A stretch of 64,000 bases of DNA, from NCBI GenBank assembly GCA_963790525.1, contig CAWBOV010000003.1:682001-746000 (forward strand), read 5' to 3'. Shown here one piece after another: positions 55,234 to 64,000 of this stretch. The position numbers and the translations under genes are program-made. Source of the DNA: CAWBOV01 sp963790525. Lineage in GTDB: Bacteria; Actinomycetota; Actinomycetes; Mycobacteriales; Jatrophihabitantaceae. The notes under the pieces were generated by a model, which worked only from the letters and a program-made list of their open reading frames with translations, did no database searches and was not told where the DNA came from. Positions within the stretch are counted from its first letter, which is position 1. The number at the start of each line of letters is the position of its first letter.

Positions 55234-56388
55234 GCACACCGAAGAACGCTCTGCTGGAGCTGAGCCACATCCGCGGTGATGTTCCCGGTCCGGTCCGGGA
55301 CGTTCGGCGGCGTCACCGGCTACGTCCATGCCGTCGACGACGTCACGCTGACCCTCGCCGAGGGCGAGACGCTCGGCCTGGTCGGGGAGTCCGGCTGCGG
55401 CAAGACCACGCTCGCGCGCACGCTCGTGCGCCTGACCGACGCCACGAGCGGGACGCTGAGGTTCCGCGGCGAGGACCTGACCACCAAGAAGGGCAAGGGT
55501 CTGCGGACCTTCCGCCGCAACGTGCAGATGGTGTTCCAGGACCCGCAGGCCTCGCTGAACCCGCGCAAGCGGGTGGCGCAGATCATCGGCGCGGGTCGCC
55601 GGCTGCGCAAGGACGACGACCGCCAGCCCGCCGACGTCCCCGACCTGCTGCGCCGGGTCGGCCTCAACCCCGACCACGCCCAGCGGTACCCGCACGAGTT
55701 CTCCGGCGGGCAGCGCCAGCGCATCGGCATCGCCCGCGCGCTCGCCGCCGACCCGAAGCTGATCATCCTCGACGAGCCGGTGTCGGCGCTGGACGTCTCG
55801 ATCCAGGCGCAGGTCGTGAACCTGCTCGACGACCTGCAGGACAACCTCGGGCTGTCCTACATCTTCGTCGCCCACGACCTCAGCGTGGTGCGCCACGTCT
55901 CGGACCGGATCGCGGTCATGTACCTCGGCAAGATCGTGGAGCTGTCTCCGGCGGACGAGCTGTACTCGCGGCCGCTGCACCCCTACACGGCCAGCCTGCT
56001 CGAAGCGGTCCCGATCCCCGATCCGGACCGCCAGCGTGACCGCGAGCGGGTGTCGACGGGAGAGCTGCCGAGCCCGACCAACCCGCCGCCGGGCTGCCGC
56101 TTCCACACCCGATGCCCCTGGGCGAGCGAGATCTGCAAGACCACCGAGCCGCCGCTGGCGGAGTTCCCCGGCGGGCATCTTGCAGCGTGCCACCACCCGC
56201 TGAACGCCACCGTCGAGCAGATGGCGGCGGCGACGAGGTCGGACACCAGTCCGGAGAGCGCGGCCGCCGAGCTCACGCTCACCCCCGCTGAATCCCACGA
56301 CGTCGAGCCGTCCGCGATCGAGATGGAGAAACACGCCATCCGCAGCGGAGCCGCGATCGACGTGGCGACCGACTTCCTGCACGAGTGA
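55230..56388 (+). CDS. Peptide ABC transporter ATPase (DppF type), one early frameshift
   Basis: The second ATPase subunit. GTG 55230 follows AAGGA and gives STPKNALLELSHIR. One extra base near 55275 moves the rest into the frame that carries MFPVRSGTFGGVTGYVHAVDD, Walker A VGESGCGKTTLA, MVFQDPQASLNPRKRV, FSGGQRQRIGIARALA, Walker B LIILDEPVSALD and FVAHDLSVVRHV. The Cys-rich end is GCRFHTRCPWAS. The intact frame alone could start at GTG 55276, but this would lose the first beta strand. It ends 12 bases before the tRNA. Confidence 0.88.
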
Positions 56389-56400
56389 CTCGCGCGGCGG

Positions 56401-56473
56401 TGCCCCCGGTGGGATTCGAACCCACACTGGACGGTGTTTGAGACCGCTTCCTCTGCCGTTGGGATACAGGGGC
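56401..56473 (-). tRNA. tRNA-Leu (anticodon CAA) with a short variable arm
   Basis: The minus strand folds as a 73-base cloverleaf. The acceptor stem pairs GCCCCTG with CGGGGGC (one G-U pair), followed by discriminator A. The D arm has a GG pair, and the anticodon stem GCGGT/ACCGT holds loop CTCAAAC with anticodon CAA. A five-base variable loop precedes T arm GTGGG-TTCGAAT-CCCAC. CAA reads the leucine codon UUG, and A73 fits leucine. Bacterial tRNA-Leu normally has a long variable arm, which is absent here. CCA is not encoded. Next to pdtaR, as I recall for M. tuberculosis. Confidence 0.9.
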
Positions 56474-56569
56474 CTGGCATCCGAGGGAGAAGGCTACCCG
56501 CCGGTCACGAGCGATCCGCGTCACAGCCCGCTCAGGACCTCGGCCGACGGATGCGCGACCCCACCCGGC

Positions 56570-56575
56570 TACGCT
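56570..56575 (+). promoter_or_regulatory. -10 candidate for pdtaR (TACGCT)
   Basis: TACGCT lies 39 bases before GTG 56615 and about 95 bases beyond the divergent tRNA. Confidence 0.35.
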
Positions 56576-56614
56576 GACAACGCTCAACCTCTCGATACGA
56601 CGATTGGTGACCTC

Positions 56615-57250
56615 GTGGCCGGACAGCCCGTCAACGGAGTGCCGTCGCCCGGCGCTGCGCCCACGAGTCCTCCGACCGGCCCACGGGTCGTCATCGCCGA
56701 GGACGAGGCGCTGATCCGCCTCGACCTGCGCGAGATGCTGATCGAGGAGGGCTTCGACGTCGTCGGCGAGGCCGCCGACGGGGAGCAGGCCGTCTCGCTG
56801 GCCGAGTCGCTGCAGCCGGACCTCGTGGTGTGCGACGTCAAGATGCCGAAGATGGACGGCATCACCGCCGCGGGAATCATCGCCAGCAAGCACATCGCCC
56901 CGGTGGTGATCCTGACCGCGTTCAGCCAGCGTGACCTCATCGAGCGCGCGCGCGACGCCGGCGCCATGGCATACCTGGTCAAACCGTTCCAGAAGCGCGA
57001 TCTGCTGCCCGCCGTAGAGATGGCGATGTCACGTTTTGCCCAGATCCGCGCCCTGGAGGCCGAGGTCGGGGACCTGCGCGAGCGGCTGGAGACCCGCAAG
57101 CTCGTCGAGCGCGCCAAGGGCGTGCTGATGGCGACCCACGGGATGAGCGAACCCCAGGCATTCAGCTGGATCCAGCGCACCGCGATGGACAAGCGCACCA
57201 CCATGAAAGCCGTCGCCGAACTCGTCGTGGAGACCAACGGCGGGCGCTGA
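56615..57250 (+). CDS. pdtaR: ANTAR-domain response regulator (PdtaR type)
   Basis: A two-component output protein that acts on RNA rather than DNA. The 211-residue product has a Pro-rich lead. Its receiver domain has VVIAEDEALIRLDLREML, Asp in VVCDVKMPKMDG (about residue 74), Thr in ILTAFSQRD and Lys in YLVKPFQK. A C-terminal ANTAR domain (about 147-200) has LVERAKGVLMATHGMSEPQAF and IQRTAMDKRTTM. ANTAR proteins bind paired hairpins to block terminators. GTG 56615 precedes the conserved region. Synteny with the tRNA supports the PdtaR name. The kinase is not in the window. Confidence 0.92.
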   Translation: MAGQPVNGVPSPGAAPTSPPTGPRVVIAEDEALIRLDLREMLIEEGFDVVGEAADGEQAVSLAESLQPDLVVCDVKMPKMDGITAAGIIASKHIAPVVILTAFSQRDLIERARDAGAMAYLVKPFQKRDLLPAVEMAMSRFAQIRALEAEVGDLRERLETRKLVERAKGVLMATHGMSEPQAFSWIQRTAMDKRTTMKAVAELVVETNGGR

Positions 57251-57327
57251 ACGGCACCTCCGGCGCTCCGGCGGCCAGGTTGAGATTTGGTTACGAGACC
57301 GCTGAGAAACACAGATGGGGTGGGTAT

Positions 57328-57343
57328 GTAACACGCAGTGAAC
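57328..57343 (+). promoter_or_regulatory. GlnR-box-like site upstream of liv operon
   Basis: GTAAC-ACGCAG-TGAAC directly abuts a TAACCT -10 element. A further GTTAC at 57290 and GAAAC at 57306 lie upstream. The first half-site is exact, the second partial. Its position over the promoter would suit repression rather than activation. Confidence 0.35.
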
Positions 57344-57349
57344 TAACCT
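57344..57349 (+). promoter_or_regulatory. -10 element of livJ (TAACCT)
   Basis: TAACCT predicts a start near 57356 and a leader of about 68 bases ending in GAGGGGAC before GTG 57424. Confidence 0.45.
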
Positions 57350-57423
57350 CCGTCCACACCCGCCGAGTCCGAACCGGCAGTCGGTTCGCGGCGTTCGTGA
57401 ACGAACAATGAGGGGACCCACAC

Positions 57424-58632
57424 GTGCAGAAAAGCTCACTGATCAAGATTGCCGCGGTCGGCGCGATCGCCGCGCTCGCACTGACGGCATGCTCCAACAG
57501 CAAGAAGAGCACGACCACCGGCGGCCTGAACGGCGGCGGAAGCTCGACCGGAAGCACCGCGAACGCGACCTACAAGATCGGCTTCGAGGGCCCGCTGTCA
57601 GGCGACAACGCCCAGCTCGGCATCAACGAGGCCAACGGTGTGCAGCTCGCGGTCGACCAGGCCAACGCCTCGGGCAACCTCGGCTTCAAGCTGGTTCTGC
57701 TGAAGTCCGACGACGGCGGTGACCCGGCCAAGTCCCCGGCCGCGGCGACCACGCTGCAGCAGGACCCGGCCGTCCTCGGCGTCATCGGGCCCAGCTTCTC
57801 CGGTTCCACCAAGGCCGTCGGGGCGTCCTACGACGCGGCTGGGCTGAGCTTCATCACGCCCTCGGCCACGAACCCGACCCTGAGCACGCTGGGCTTCAAG
57901 ACCTTCCACCGCATCGTCCCCTCCGACAACGTCGAGGGCACGCAGGGCGCGGACTGGTTCGCCCGCAAGGGTCTGAAGAACGTCTACGTCATCGACGACC
58001 TCAGCGACTACGGCACGGGCGTCGCGAACGCCGTCCTGGCCGAGCTGAAGGTCAAGGGCGTCAAGACCGAGCACGACGGCGTGGACGCCAAGACCACCGA
58101 CTACAGCGCGATCGCGACCAAGGTCGCGGCCTCGGGTGCCGGTGCGGTGTTCTACGGCGGCTACGACGCCCAGGCGGCGCTGTTCGCCAAGGCGCTCGTC
58201 GCGGCGAACTACAAGGGCCTGACCGTCACCGGCAACGGTGGCAAGTCCTCGGTCTTCACGAGTGGTTCGGGTGCGGCCGGCAACGGCTGGTACTTCACCT
58301 GCGGTTGCCTCGACGCCACCACGGCGCCGGCGGCCAAGGCCTTCAACGACGCCTACACGGCAGCGTTCAAGACCCCGCCGTCGACGTACTCCCCGGAGGC
58401 CTACGACGCCACCAACGCGATGATCACCGCGATCAAGGCAGCGGCCGCGTCGGGTACCCCGACCCGCGCCTCGGTCGAGACCGCGGTCAACGCGCTGGAC
58501 TACAAGGGCATCACCACCGAGGTCAAGTTCCAGAGCAACGGTGAGGTCGACGCCAGCGTCCAGACGGTGAACCTCTACCAGCAGAAGGCGGGCAAGATCG
58601 TCCTGCTCGGCAACATCAAGGATCAGAGCTAG
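57424..58632 (+). CDS. livJ: Branched-chain amino acid ABC transporter substrate-binding lipoprotein
   Basis: A type I periplasmic-binding-fold lipoprotein (Leu/Ile/Val or related amino acid or amide). The 402-residue product has a signal with lipobox LTAC (Cys about residue 23), a Gly/Ser linker, then YKIGFEGPLSGDNAQLG, LDDGG-like KSDDGGDPAKS, VLGVIGPSFSGSTKAV, FHRIVPSD and VYVIDDLSDYGTGVA. GTG 57424 has a good ribosome site. A strong hairpin after the stop separates it from the permease genes, which would keep binding-protein mRNA in excess. Confidence 0.93.
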   Translation: MQKSSLIKIAAVGAIAALALTACSNSKKSTTTGGLNGGGSSTGSTANATYKIGFEGPLSGDNAQLGINEANGVQLAVDQANASGNLGFKLVLLKSDDGGDPAKSPAAATTLQQDPAVLGVIGPSFSGSTKAVGASYDAAGLSFITPSATNPTLSTLGFKTFHRIVPSDNVEGTQGADWFARKGLKNVYVIDDLSDYGTGVANAVLAELKVKGVKTEHDGVDAKTTDYSAIATKVAASGAGAVFYGGYDAQAALFAKALVAANYKGLTVTGNGGKSSVFTSGSGAAGNGWYFTCGCLDATTAPAAKAFNDAYTAAFKTPPSTYSPEAYDATNAMITAIKAAAASGTPTRASVETAVNALDYKGITTEVKFQSNGEVDASVQTVNLYQQKAGKIVLLGNIKDQS

Positions 58633-58645
58633 TCAGTCCCACCGT

Positions 58646-58687
58646 CCACTGGGTGGCGCTCCGAGAAACCGGGGCGCCACCCAGTGG
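58646..58687 (+). terminator. 18-bp hairpin between livJ and livH
   Basis: Bases 58646-58663 pair with 58670-58687 over 18 bp (one G-U) around a six-base loop. It is the strongest hairpin seen in the window, 13 bases after the livJ stop. A separate TATCCT -10 element (58716) follows before livH. It probably acts as a partial terminator or 3' stabiliser. Confidence 0.75.
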
Positions 58688-58715
58688 CGTTGTCACCGCG
58701 CGCGCACTCCAGCCC

Positions 58716-58721
58716 TATCCT
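58716..58721 (+). promoter_or_regulatory. -10 candidate for livHMGF (TATCCT)
   Basis: TATCCT lies between the livJ hairpin and livH, with a leader of about 38 bases and AAGGA before GTG 58766. Confidence 0.4.
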
Positions 58722-58765
58722 GAGCCGACGGCCTCGTCGTCCGCGTCCGAAAGGACCATCGCTTC

Positions 58766-59709
58766 GTGTCTAGTTGGTTCCATCTCCTGCCCGAGCTACT
58801 GCTCCTGGGCCTGACCCGGGGGGCGATGTACGCCCTGATCGCCCTGGGCTACACGCTGGTCTACGGCGTCCTGCAACTGATCAACTTCGCGCACAGCGAG
58901 GTGTTCATGGCGGGCTCGTTCGGCAGCTACCTGGTCATCCACAAGCTGGTCGGCGACACCGGCAATCCCAACGGTCTGGTGGTCGCGCTGATCATCATCC
59001 TGGGGTTGTTCGTGGGCGCCCTGACCGGAGCGGCCGTCGCCTGGATGCTGGAGCGCGTCGCCTACCGCACCTGCGAAAACGCGGCGCACCCAAACTCGCC
59101 TTCCTGATCAGCGCGATCGGGGCCTCGTTCTTCCTGTCGCAGCTGGCCGGAAAGCTCTTCAACCGGCTCAGCAACCGGAGCTACCCCACGTACTTCAACC
59201 AGAACTACCAGCTGTTCTCGATCGGCTCGGCCAAGATCCAGCTGCTGCAGGTGATCATCGTCGTGTCGGCGATCCTCATGATGGTGTTCCTGGACCGGCT
59301 CGTGTCGCGCACGAAGCTCGGCCGCGGGATCCGGGCGGTCGCGGAGGACGCCCCGACCGCCGCGCTGATGGGCATCGACATCGACAAGACGATCTCGCGG
59401 ACGTTCGTGATCGGCGGGGCATTGGCCGGGGCGGCCGGGTTCCTGTTCGGCACCGCATTCGGCTTCGGCAACACGATGGGATTCATCCCCGGCGTCAAGG
59501 CCTTCGCGGCCGCGGTGCTCGGTGGTATCGGCAACATCCGCGGTGCCATGATCGGGGGACTGGTGCTCGGCGTCGTCGAGGTCGTCATCCCGGCGCTGCC
59601 GTTCATCGGGACCCAGTGGACCGACGTCGTCGCATTCGTGGTGCTGGTGCTGGTGCTGCTCATCCGGCCGACCGGCATCCTGGGCGAGAAGTTGGGGCGT
59701 GCAGCATGA
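58766..59709 (+). CDS. livH: Branched-chain amino acid ABC permease LivH, one frameshift
   Basis: The first membrane subunit of the liv importer. GTG 58766 opens LLLLGLTRGAMYALIALGYTLVYGVLQLINFAHSE-type LivH sequence. Near 59070 one C is missing (CGCACCTGCG in place of an ACC-CTG codon pair), and the protein continues in the next frame with LRKRGAPKLAFLISAIGAS. The conserved GRGIRAVAEDAPTAALMGI and KAFAAAVLGGIGNIRGAMIGG follow. Corrected length is about 314 residues, normal for the family. Stop at 59709, 12 bases before livM. Confidence 0.88.
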
Positions 59710-59721
59710 GAGCATGCACGC

Positions 59722-61959
59722 ATGAACATCGACCTCGCGATCGCAGCAGAGCATGACATCCCTCATCAGTTCCTACCGCGCGCGGTCGGCTGCCTGGCCG
59801 GCGCGTTCGTGCTGGCGCTGATGTGGGGGCCGCAGGAGGGCTCGACCACCGACGACAGCGTCGCCTTCCGCGACGCGATCTTCTCCCCGCGCATCCTGGG
59901 TTTCCTCGGTGTGGGCGCGATCGCGTTCGTGCTGATCACCTTCTGGCCGGTGGTGAAGCCCTACCTGGTCCGCCCCGGGTCCTGGCCGCTGATCGCGGGC
60001 ACGCTGACCGTCCTCGCCTCGGTCACGCTCATGCACTGGAACGACCAGGTCGGCGACGCGAAGTTCAGCACGGTCGCCACCGCAGTCGGGCAGACCAGTG
60101 GCATCTCCGCGCTCGCGTCGGCGTTCTTCGGGTGGCTCTACCTCGTGCAGTTCGCCGTGGTGATCCTGCTGTGCGGCGCCACCATCGTCACCCGTAGGGC
60201 GATCTTCGGCTGGATCGGCGCGGTGGTCGCCGTCGTCGCGGCCATCGACGGCCTGCTGGCCCACGCCGCGGTCGTCAACTACATCGGCCGGATCGACAAG
60301 TCGACCGGTGCCTACGTCGCGGTCGCCGGCTACGCGGTCATGGCGGCGGCCTGCATCGCCGCCGCGATCTCCACCGAGCAGGTGGCGCACACCCGCGCGT
60401 TCATCACCGGGGTGCTGGCGTGGCGCCCGGGCATGCTGCTGATCGTCATCGGCGCGCTGATCACGGTCTTCGCGTTCGTCCGGGCGACCTGGTTCTCGCC
60501 GGTCCGCCTCAACGCCACGATGATGGACGCCCACAACCGTTTCGAGGGGACCGGGCTCAACACCCTCGCGGTGCAGTACCTGATCTGGCTCGGCTGGACG
60601 CTGCTCGTGGTCTCGACCGGGCTGGCCGCGTTCGCGAGCTACCGCCAGCTCCGGCCGGTGGCCTGGGCAGCGACGGTGGTGTCCGCCGTCGCGGTGCTGC
60701 TGACCGTGGTGACCCTCTACGACATGAGCTCGGTCGGGGCGGACAACCACGTCGACGCGGCGACCGGTCCGTGGCAGAACCTCGGGGTCGGCGGCTGGGA
60801 GGCCTGCTTCGGGCTGTTCCTCGTGGGCTCGGGCGCCTTCATCGCGGCGAGCACGGGCGTCGCGTCCGCCGACAGCCCGGCGGCGATCCGCACGCCCTCG
60901 CGGATGTCCGCGGCCACGAACTCGCTCGTGGAGTACAAGAGCCTGGCGCTGGCCGGGCTGGCGTTCGCGCTGTTCTACCCGCCGATGGCCACGGACTTCT
61001 GGCAGAAGGTGCTCGTGACCGAGGTCGGCGTCTACGTTCTGCTGGCGGTCGGCCTGAACGTCGTCGTCGGGTGGGCCGGTCTGCTCGACCTGGGATTCAT
61101 CGCCTTCTTCGCGATCGGTTCCTACACGACGGCGTACCTGGTCGGCGCGCTCCCGCGCACGCCCCCGTCGTGGCTGCACCTGAGCCCGCTGCTGGCGATC
61201 CCGTTCGCCATCGTGATCTGCCTGATCGCCGGCGTCTGCCTCGGTGCCCCCACGCTGCGGCTGCGGGGCGACTACCTGGCCATCGTCACGCTCGGGTTCG
61301 GTGAGATCATCCGCATCGTCGCCAACAACAACCCGAGCAACTTCACCAACGGTCCCCGCGGGGCGACGAACATCCCGCACCCGGTCATCCACATCGGGCC
61401 GATCCATCTGGTCTGGGGGCTGGACAGCCTGCCGTACTGGTACCTGCTGCTCATCATCACGATCATCGTGGTCGTGCTGTTCTGGCGCCTGGAGGGATCC
61501 CGGCTCGGTCGGGCCTGGGCGGCCGTGCGCGAGGACGAGGTCGCCGCGCAGGCCACGGGTATCAACACGATCCGCATCAAGCTGCTCGCGTTCGCGATCG
61601 GCGCGTCGACCTCAGGCGTCGCCGGTGTCTTCTTCGCCAGCCAGGTCGGCTACATCAACCCCGACAACTTCGTCCTCAACAACTCGATCCTGGTCGTCGC
61701 CTACGTGGTGTTCGGCGGCATGGGGTCCTTGCCCGGCGCGATGGCGGGTGCGGCGATGCTGACGTGGCTGCCGGAGTTCCTGAAGGACCAGGTCCCGCAG
61801 GACGACCGGCAGATGTGGATCGGTGCGATCGTGCTGCTCATGATGATCTTCCGTCCCGAGGGTCTGATCCCGGCACGGCGGCGCAAGGCCGAGCTCGGCG
61901 GGCTCGACCGCGCATCCAGTGCCGAGACCACGGCCGTACCCGCTTCGGAAGGCATGTGA
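59722..61959 (+). CDS. livM: Branched-chain amino acid ABC permease LivM with large N-terminal membrane extension
   Basis: The second membrane subunit. The 745-residue product is about twice the usual LivM length. Residues from about 420 are a normal LivM: VLLAVGLNVVVGWAGLLDLG, TLRLRGDYLAIVTLGFGEI, GRAWAAVREDEVAAQATGI and FGGMGSLPGA. Residues 1-415 form an extra membrane region with about ten predicted helices and no recognised family motif. The frame is open throughout, so this is a genuine fusion or lineage-specific extension. The stop overlaps livG (TGATG). Confidence 0.9.
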   Translation: MNIDLAIAAEHDIPHQFLPRAVGCLAGAFVLALMWGPQEGSTTDDSVAFRDAIFSPRILGFLGVGAIAFVLITFWPVVKPYLVRPGSWPLIAGTLTVLASVTLMHWNDQVGDAKFSTVATAVGQTSGISALASAFFGWLYLVQFAVVILLCGATIVTRRAIFGWIGAVVAVVAAIDGLLAHAAVVNYIGRIDKSTGAYVAVAGYAVMAAACIAAAISTEQVAHTRAFITGVLAWRPGMLLIVIGALITVFAFVRATWFSPVRLNATMMDAHNRFEGTGLNTLAVQYLIWLGWTLLVVSTGLAAFASYRQLRPVAWAATVVSAVAVLLTVVTLYDMSSVGADNHVDAATGPWQNLGVGGWEACFGLFLVGSGAFIAASTGVASADSPAAIRTPSRMSAATNSLVEYKSLALAGLAFALFYPPMATDFWQKVLVTEVGVYVLLAVGLNVVVGWAGLLDLGFIAFFAIGSYTTAYLVGALPRTPPSWLHLSPLLAIPFAIVICLIAGVCLGAPTLRLRGDYLAIVTLGFGEIIRIVANNNPSNFTNGPRGATNIPHPVIHIGPIHLVWGLDSLPYWYLLLIITIIVVVLFWRLEGSRLGRAWAAVREDEVAAQATGINTIRIKLLAFAIGASTSGVAGVFFASQVGYINPDNFVLNNSILVVAYVVFGGMGSLPGAMAGAAMLTWLPEFLKDQVPQDDRQMWIGAIVLLMMIFRPEGLIPARRRKAELGGLDRASSAETTAVPASEGM

Positions 61960-62923
61960 TGACCGCGATGGATGTATCCGCCGACGAGCTCGTCTTCGAC
62001 GTCTCGCACGTCACGCTCCGCTTCGGCGGCGTGACCAGCCTCAACGACGTCTCGCTGCAGATGCGCCGGGGCGAGATCCTGGCTGTCATCGGCCCGAACG
62101 GCGCAGGCAAGACGTCGCTGTTCAACTCCCTCACCGGCGTCTACTCCCCGCAGGAGGGGACGATCACGGCGCGGGCGCGGGCCGGGTCGGAGCCGGTGAG
62201 CGTCATCGGCAAGCCCACGCACCTGGTCAACCACCTCGGCGTGGCGCGCACGTTCCAGAACATCCGGCTGTTCCCGGCCCTGACGGCGCTCGAGAACGTC
62301 AAGGTCGGGGTGGAGACGCGGCAGAAGTCCGGCCCCATCGCGGCGATGCTCGGGCTGCCCCGCCAGCGCCGCGAGGAGCGGGAGAGCACCGCCCGCGCCT
62401 ACGAGCTGATGACGCGCGTCGGGCTCAACGGGCGCGCCAACGACATCGCCGGCTCGCTGGCCTACGGCGAGCAGCGCCGCCTGGAGATCGCGCGGGCCCT
62501 CGGGACGGACCCAGGGGTGATCCTGCTCGACGAGCCGGCGGCCGGTACGAACCCGGTCGAGAAGCGCGAACTGGCAACGTTGATCAAATCCATCAACGTC
62601 GACGACGGCGTGGGCGTGCTGCTCATCGAGCACGACATGAAGCTGGTCATGTCCGTGGCCGACCGCATCGTCGTGCTGAACTTCGGGCAGAAGATCGCCG
62701 AGGGCACGCCCGAGGAGATCCAGCGCAACCCCGCCGTCATCGCCGCGTACCTCGGGACGTCGGCCGACGAGGCGGAGGCCGAACTGGCCACCCACACCCA
62801 GCCGGAGCTGCGCAGGATCGATGTGGACACCGCGCTCGACGAGCTCACCGCCCAAGGCGATCCGTCCGGCCGGCACAGCGCGTCGGGTGACGGCGCGGGC
62901 GATCGCAGTGCGGAGGAGCAGTC

Positions 62924-62927
<4 letters not shown>
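61959..62927 (+). CDS. livG: Branched-chain amino acid ABC transporter ATPase LivG
   Basis: An ATPase subunit of 322 residues. It has Walker A IGPNGAGKTSLFN, the LivG segment GVARTFQNIRLFPALTALENV, the signature LAYGEQRRLEIARAL (SYGxQR type), Walker B VILLDEPAAGTNP, LLIEHDMKLVMSV and the family end IAEGTPEEIQ. A C-terminal extension of about 55 residues (acidic, Ala/Thr-rich) exceeds the usual length. ATG 61959 overlaps the livM stop. Coupled to livF by ATGA. Confidence 0.94.
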
Positions 62928-63646
<719 letters not shown>

Positions 63647-63649
63647 ATG

Positions 63650-63665
63650 CACAGCCGGCGCTGTG
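63650..63665 (+). terminator. Hairpin after livF
   Basis: CACAGC-CGGC-GCTGTG is a perfect 6-bp stem with a tetraloop, four bases after the livF stop. Confidence 0.45.
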
Positions 63666-63779
63666 ACGGCACCGGGCTGGCCATGCTGCCGGGGGCGGGT
63701 CTATGGTCTGTCCTGAGCAGCCCGCAGCGTGGTGGCCCCGGGCAATCGTGACGTCGGCACCAGCCAAAAAGGGGCGCTA

Positions 63780-64000
63780 ATGCGGTCGAGTGTGCGCGTA
63801 CGGGTCGCCGAACTCGTCGACATCCCGGAACTGGTCCGCCTGGCCGAAGACGCATCCGCCCCGCAACGGGGTACCAAGACACCACCCGATCGCGCGAGCC
63901 GTTACGCGGCCCTCCTCGCGGCTCCCGAACGCATCGTCCTGGTCGCCGTCGACGACCGGTCCGACCGCGTGGTGGGCGTGGTCGTGGCCTCGGAGGACGA
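63780..64000 (+). CDS. GNAT-like acetyltransferase, N-terminal part
   Basis: The gene runs off the window. The 73 visible residues (RVRVAELVDIPELVRLAEDA, then RYAALLAAPERIVLVAVDD and VVGVVVASED) read like the first strands and helices of a GNAT fold. The acetyl-CoA loop would lie beyond the edge, so the assignment is tentative. ATG 63780 has a purine-rich AAAAAGGGG site. Confidence 0.55.
   Translation, partial: MRSSVRVRVAELVDIPELVRLAEDASAPQRGTKTPPDRASRYAALLAAPERIVLVAVDDRSDRVVGVVVASED

Noticed and set aside
52620..55280. Programmed ribosomal frameshifting in the peptide ABC genes
   Set aside because: The shifts are too many, in both directions, and lack slippery heptamers and following pseudoknots. 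Such genes are not known to use it.

Overview
The window is a continuous stretch of a high-GC actinobacterial chromosome. The evidence is the strong G/C third-position bias, many GTG starts, GTGA/ATGA gene overlaps, an actinobacterial division cluster (ftsW-murG-murC-ftsQ-ftsZ-yggS-sepF-yggT-divIVA), a single HisA/PriA with no trpF, and an ANTAR response regulator next to a tRNA. From memory, gene content and order broadly parallel the Mycobacterium tuberculosis region from ileS to pdtaR (his, trp, lgt, pykA, tesB). The genus cannot be fixed from sequence alone. No insertion sequence, prophage or CRISPR array is visible.

Layout. (1) 1-8065: cell wall and division genes, with six 11-bp tandem repeats ahead of ftsZ. 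(2) 8189-19437: a small membrane protein with an Ada-like Cys motif, ileS on the minus strand behind a translational T-box, a TraR/DksA-type protein with a Lys/Ala repeat tail, lspA-rluD, a prolyl aminopeptidase and dnaE. (3) 19515-22782: membrane proteins, an amidohydrolase and a Lon-N-domain protein. (4) 22914-32458: hisD-C-B-H-A, hisF and hisI, interrupted by a GNAT gene and by an OmpR-type response regulator/histidine kinase pair. (5) 32455-37699: trpE, a Trp-associated membrane protein, trpC, trpB, trpA. (6) 37743-50145: quinone oxidoreductase, lgt, a beta-hydroxyacid dehydrogenase, an ankyrin protein, frameshifted gltB, pyk, tesB and an aromatic amino acid decarboxylase. (7) 50473-63646: a peptide ABC operon, a tRNA with anticodon CAA, pdtaR, and a branched-chain amino acid ABC operon (livJHMGF). 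The window ends inside a GNAT gene.

Regulatory themes. At least ten genes have a -10-like hexamer (TANNNT or CANNNT) ending exactly six bases before the start codon, the signature of leaderless mRNAs. Two of these promoters point at short upstream ORFs rather than at the annotated gene: a 12-codon ORF overlapping hisF by ATGA, and a 49-residue ORF overlapping the response regulator start out of frame. GTnAC-N6-GTAAC-like sites, similar to GlnR boxes, lie ahead of gltB, pyk, the peptide operon and the liv operon.

Sequence quality. Single-base indels interrupt murC, gltB (three), livH and, in a tight cluster of about twelve, the peptide ABC genes. Protein conservation continues across every break and murC is essential, so base-calling errors are the simplest explanation, although recent decay of the peptide operon cannot be excluded.
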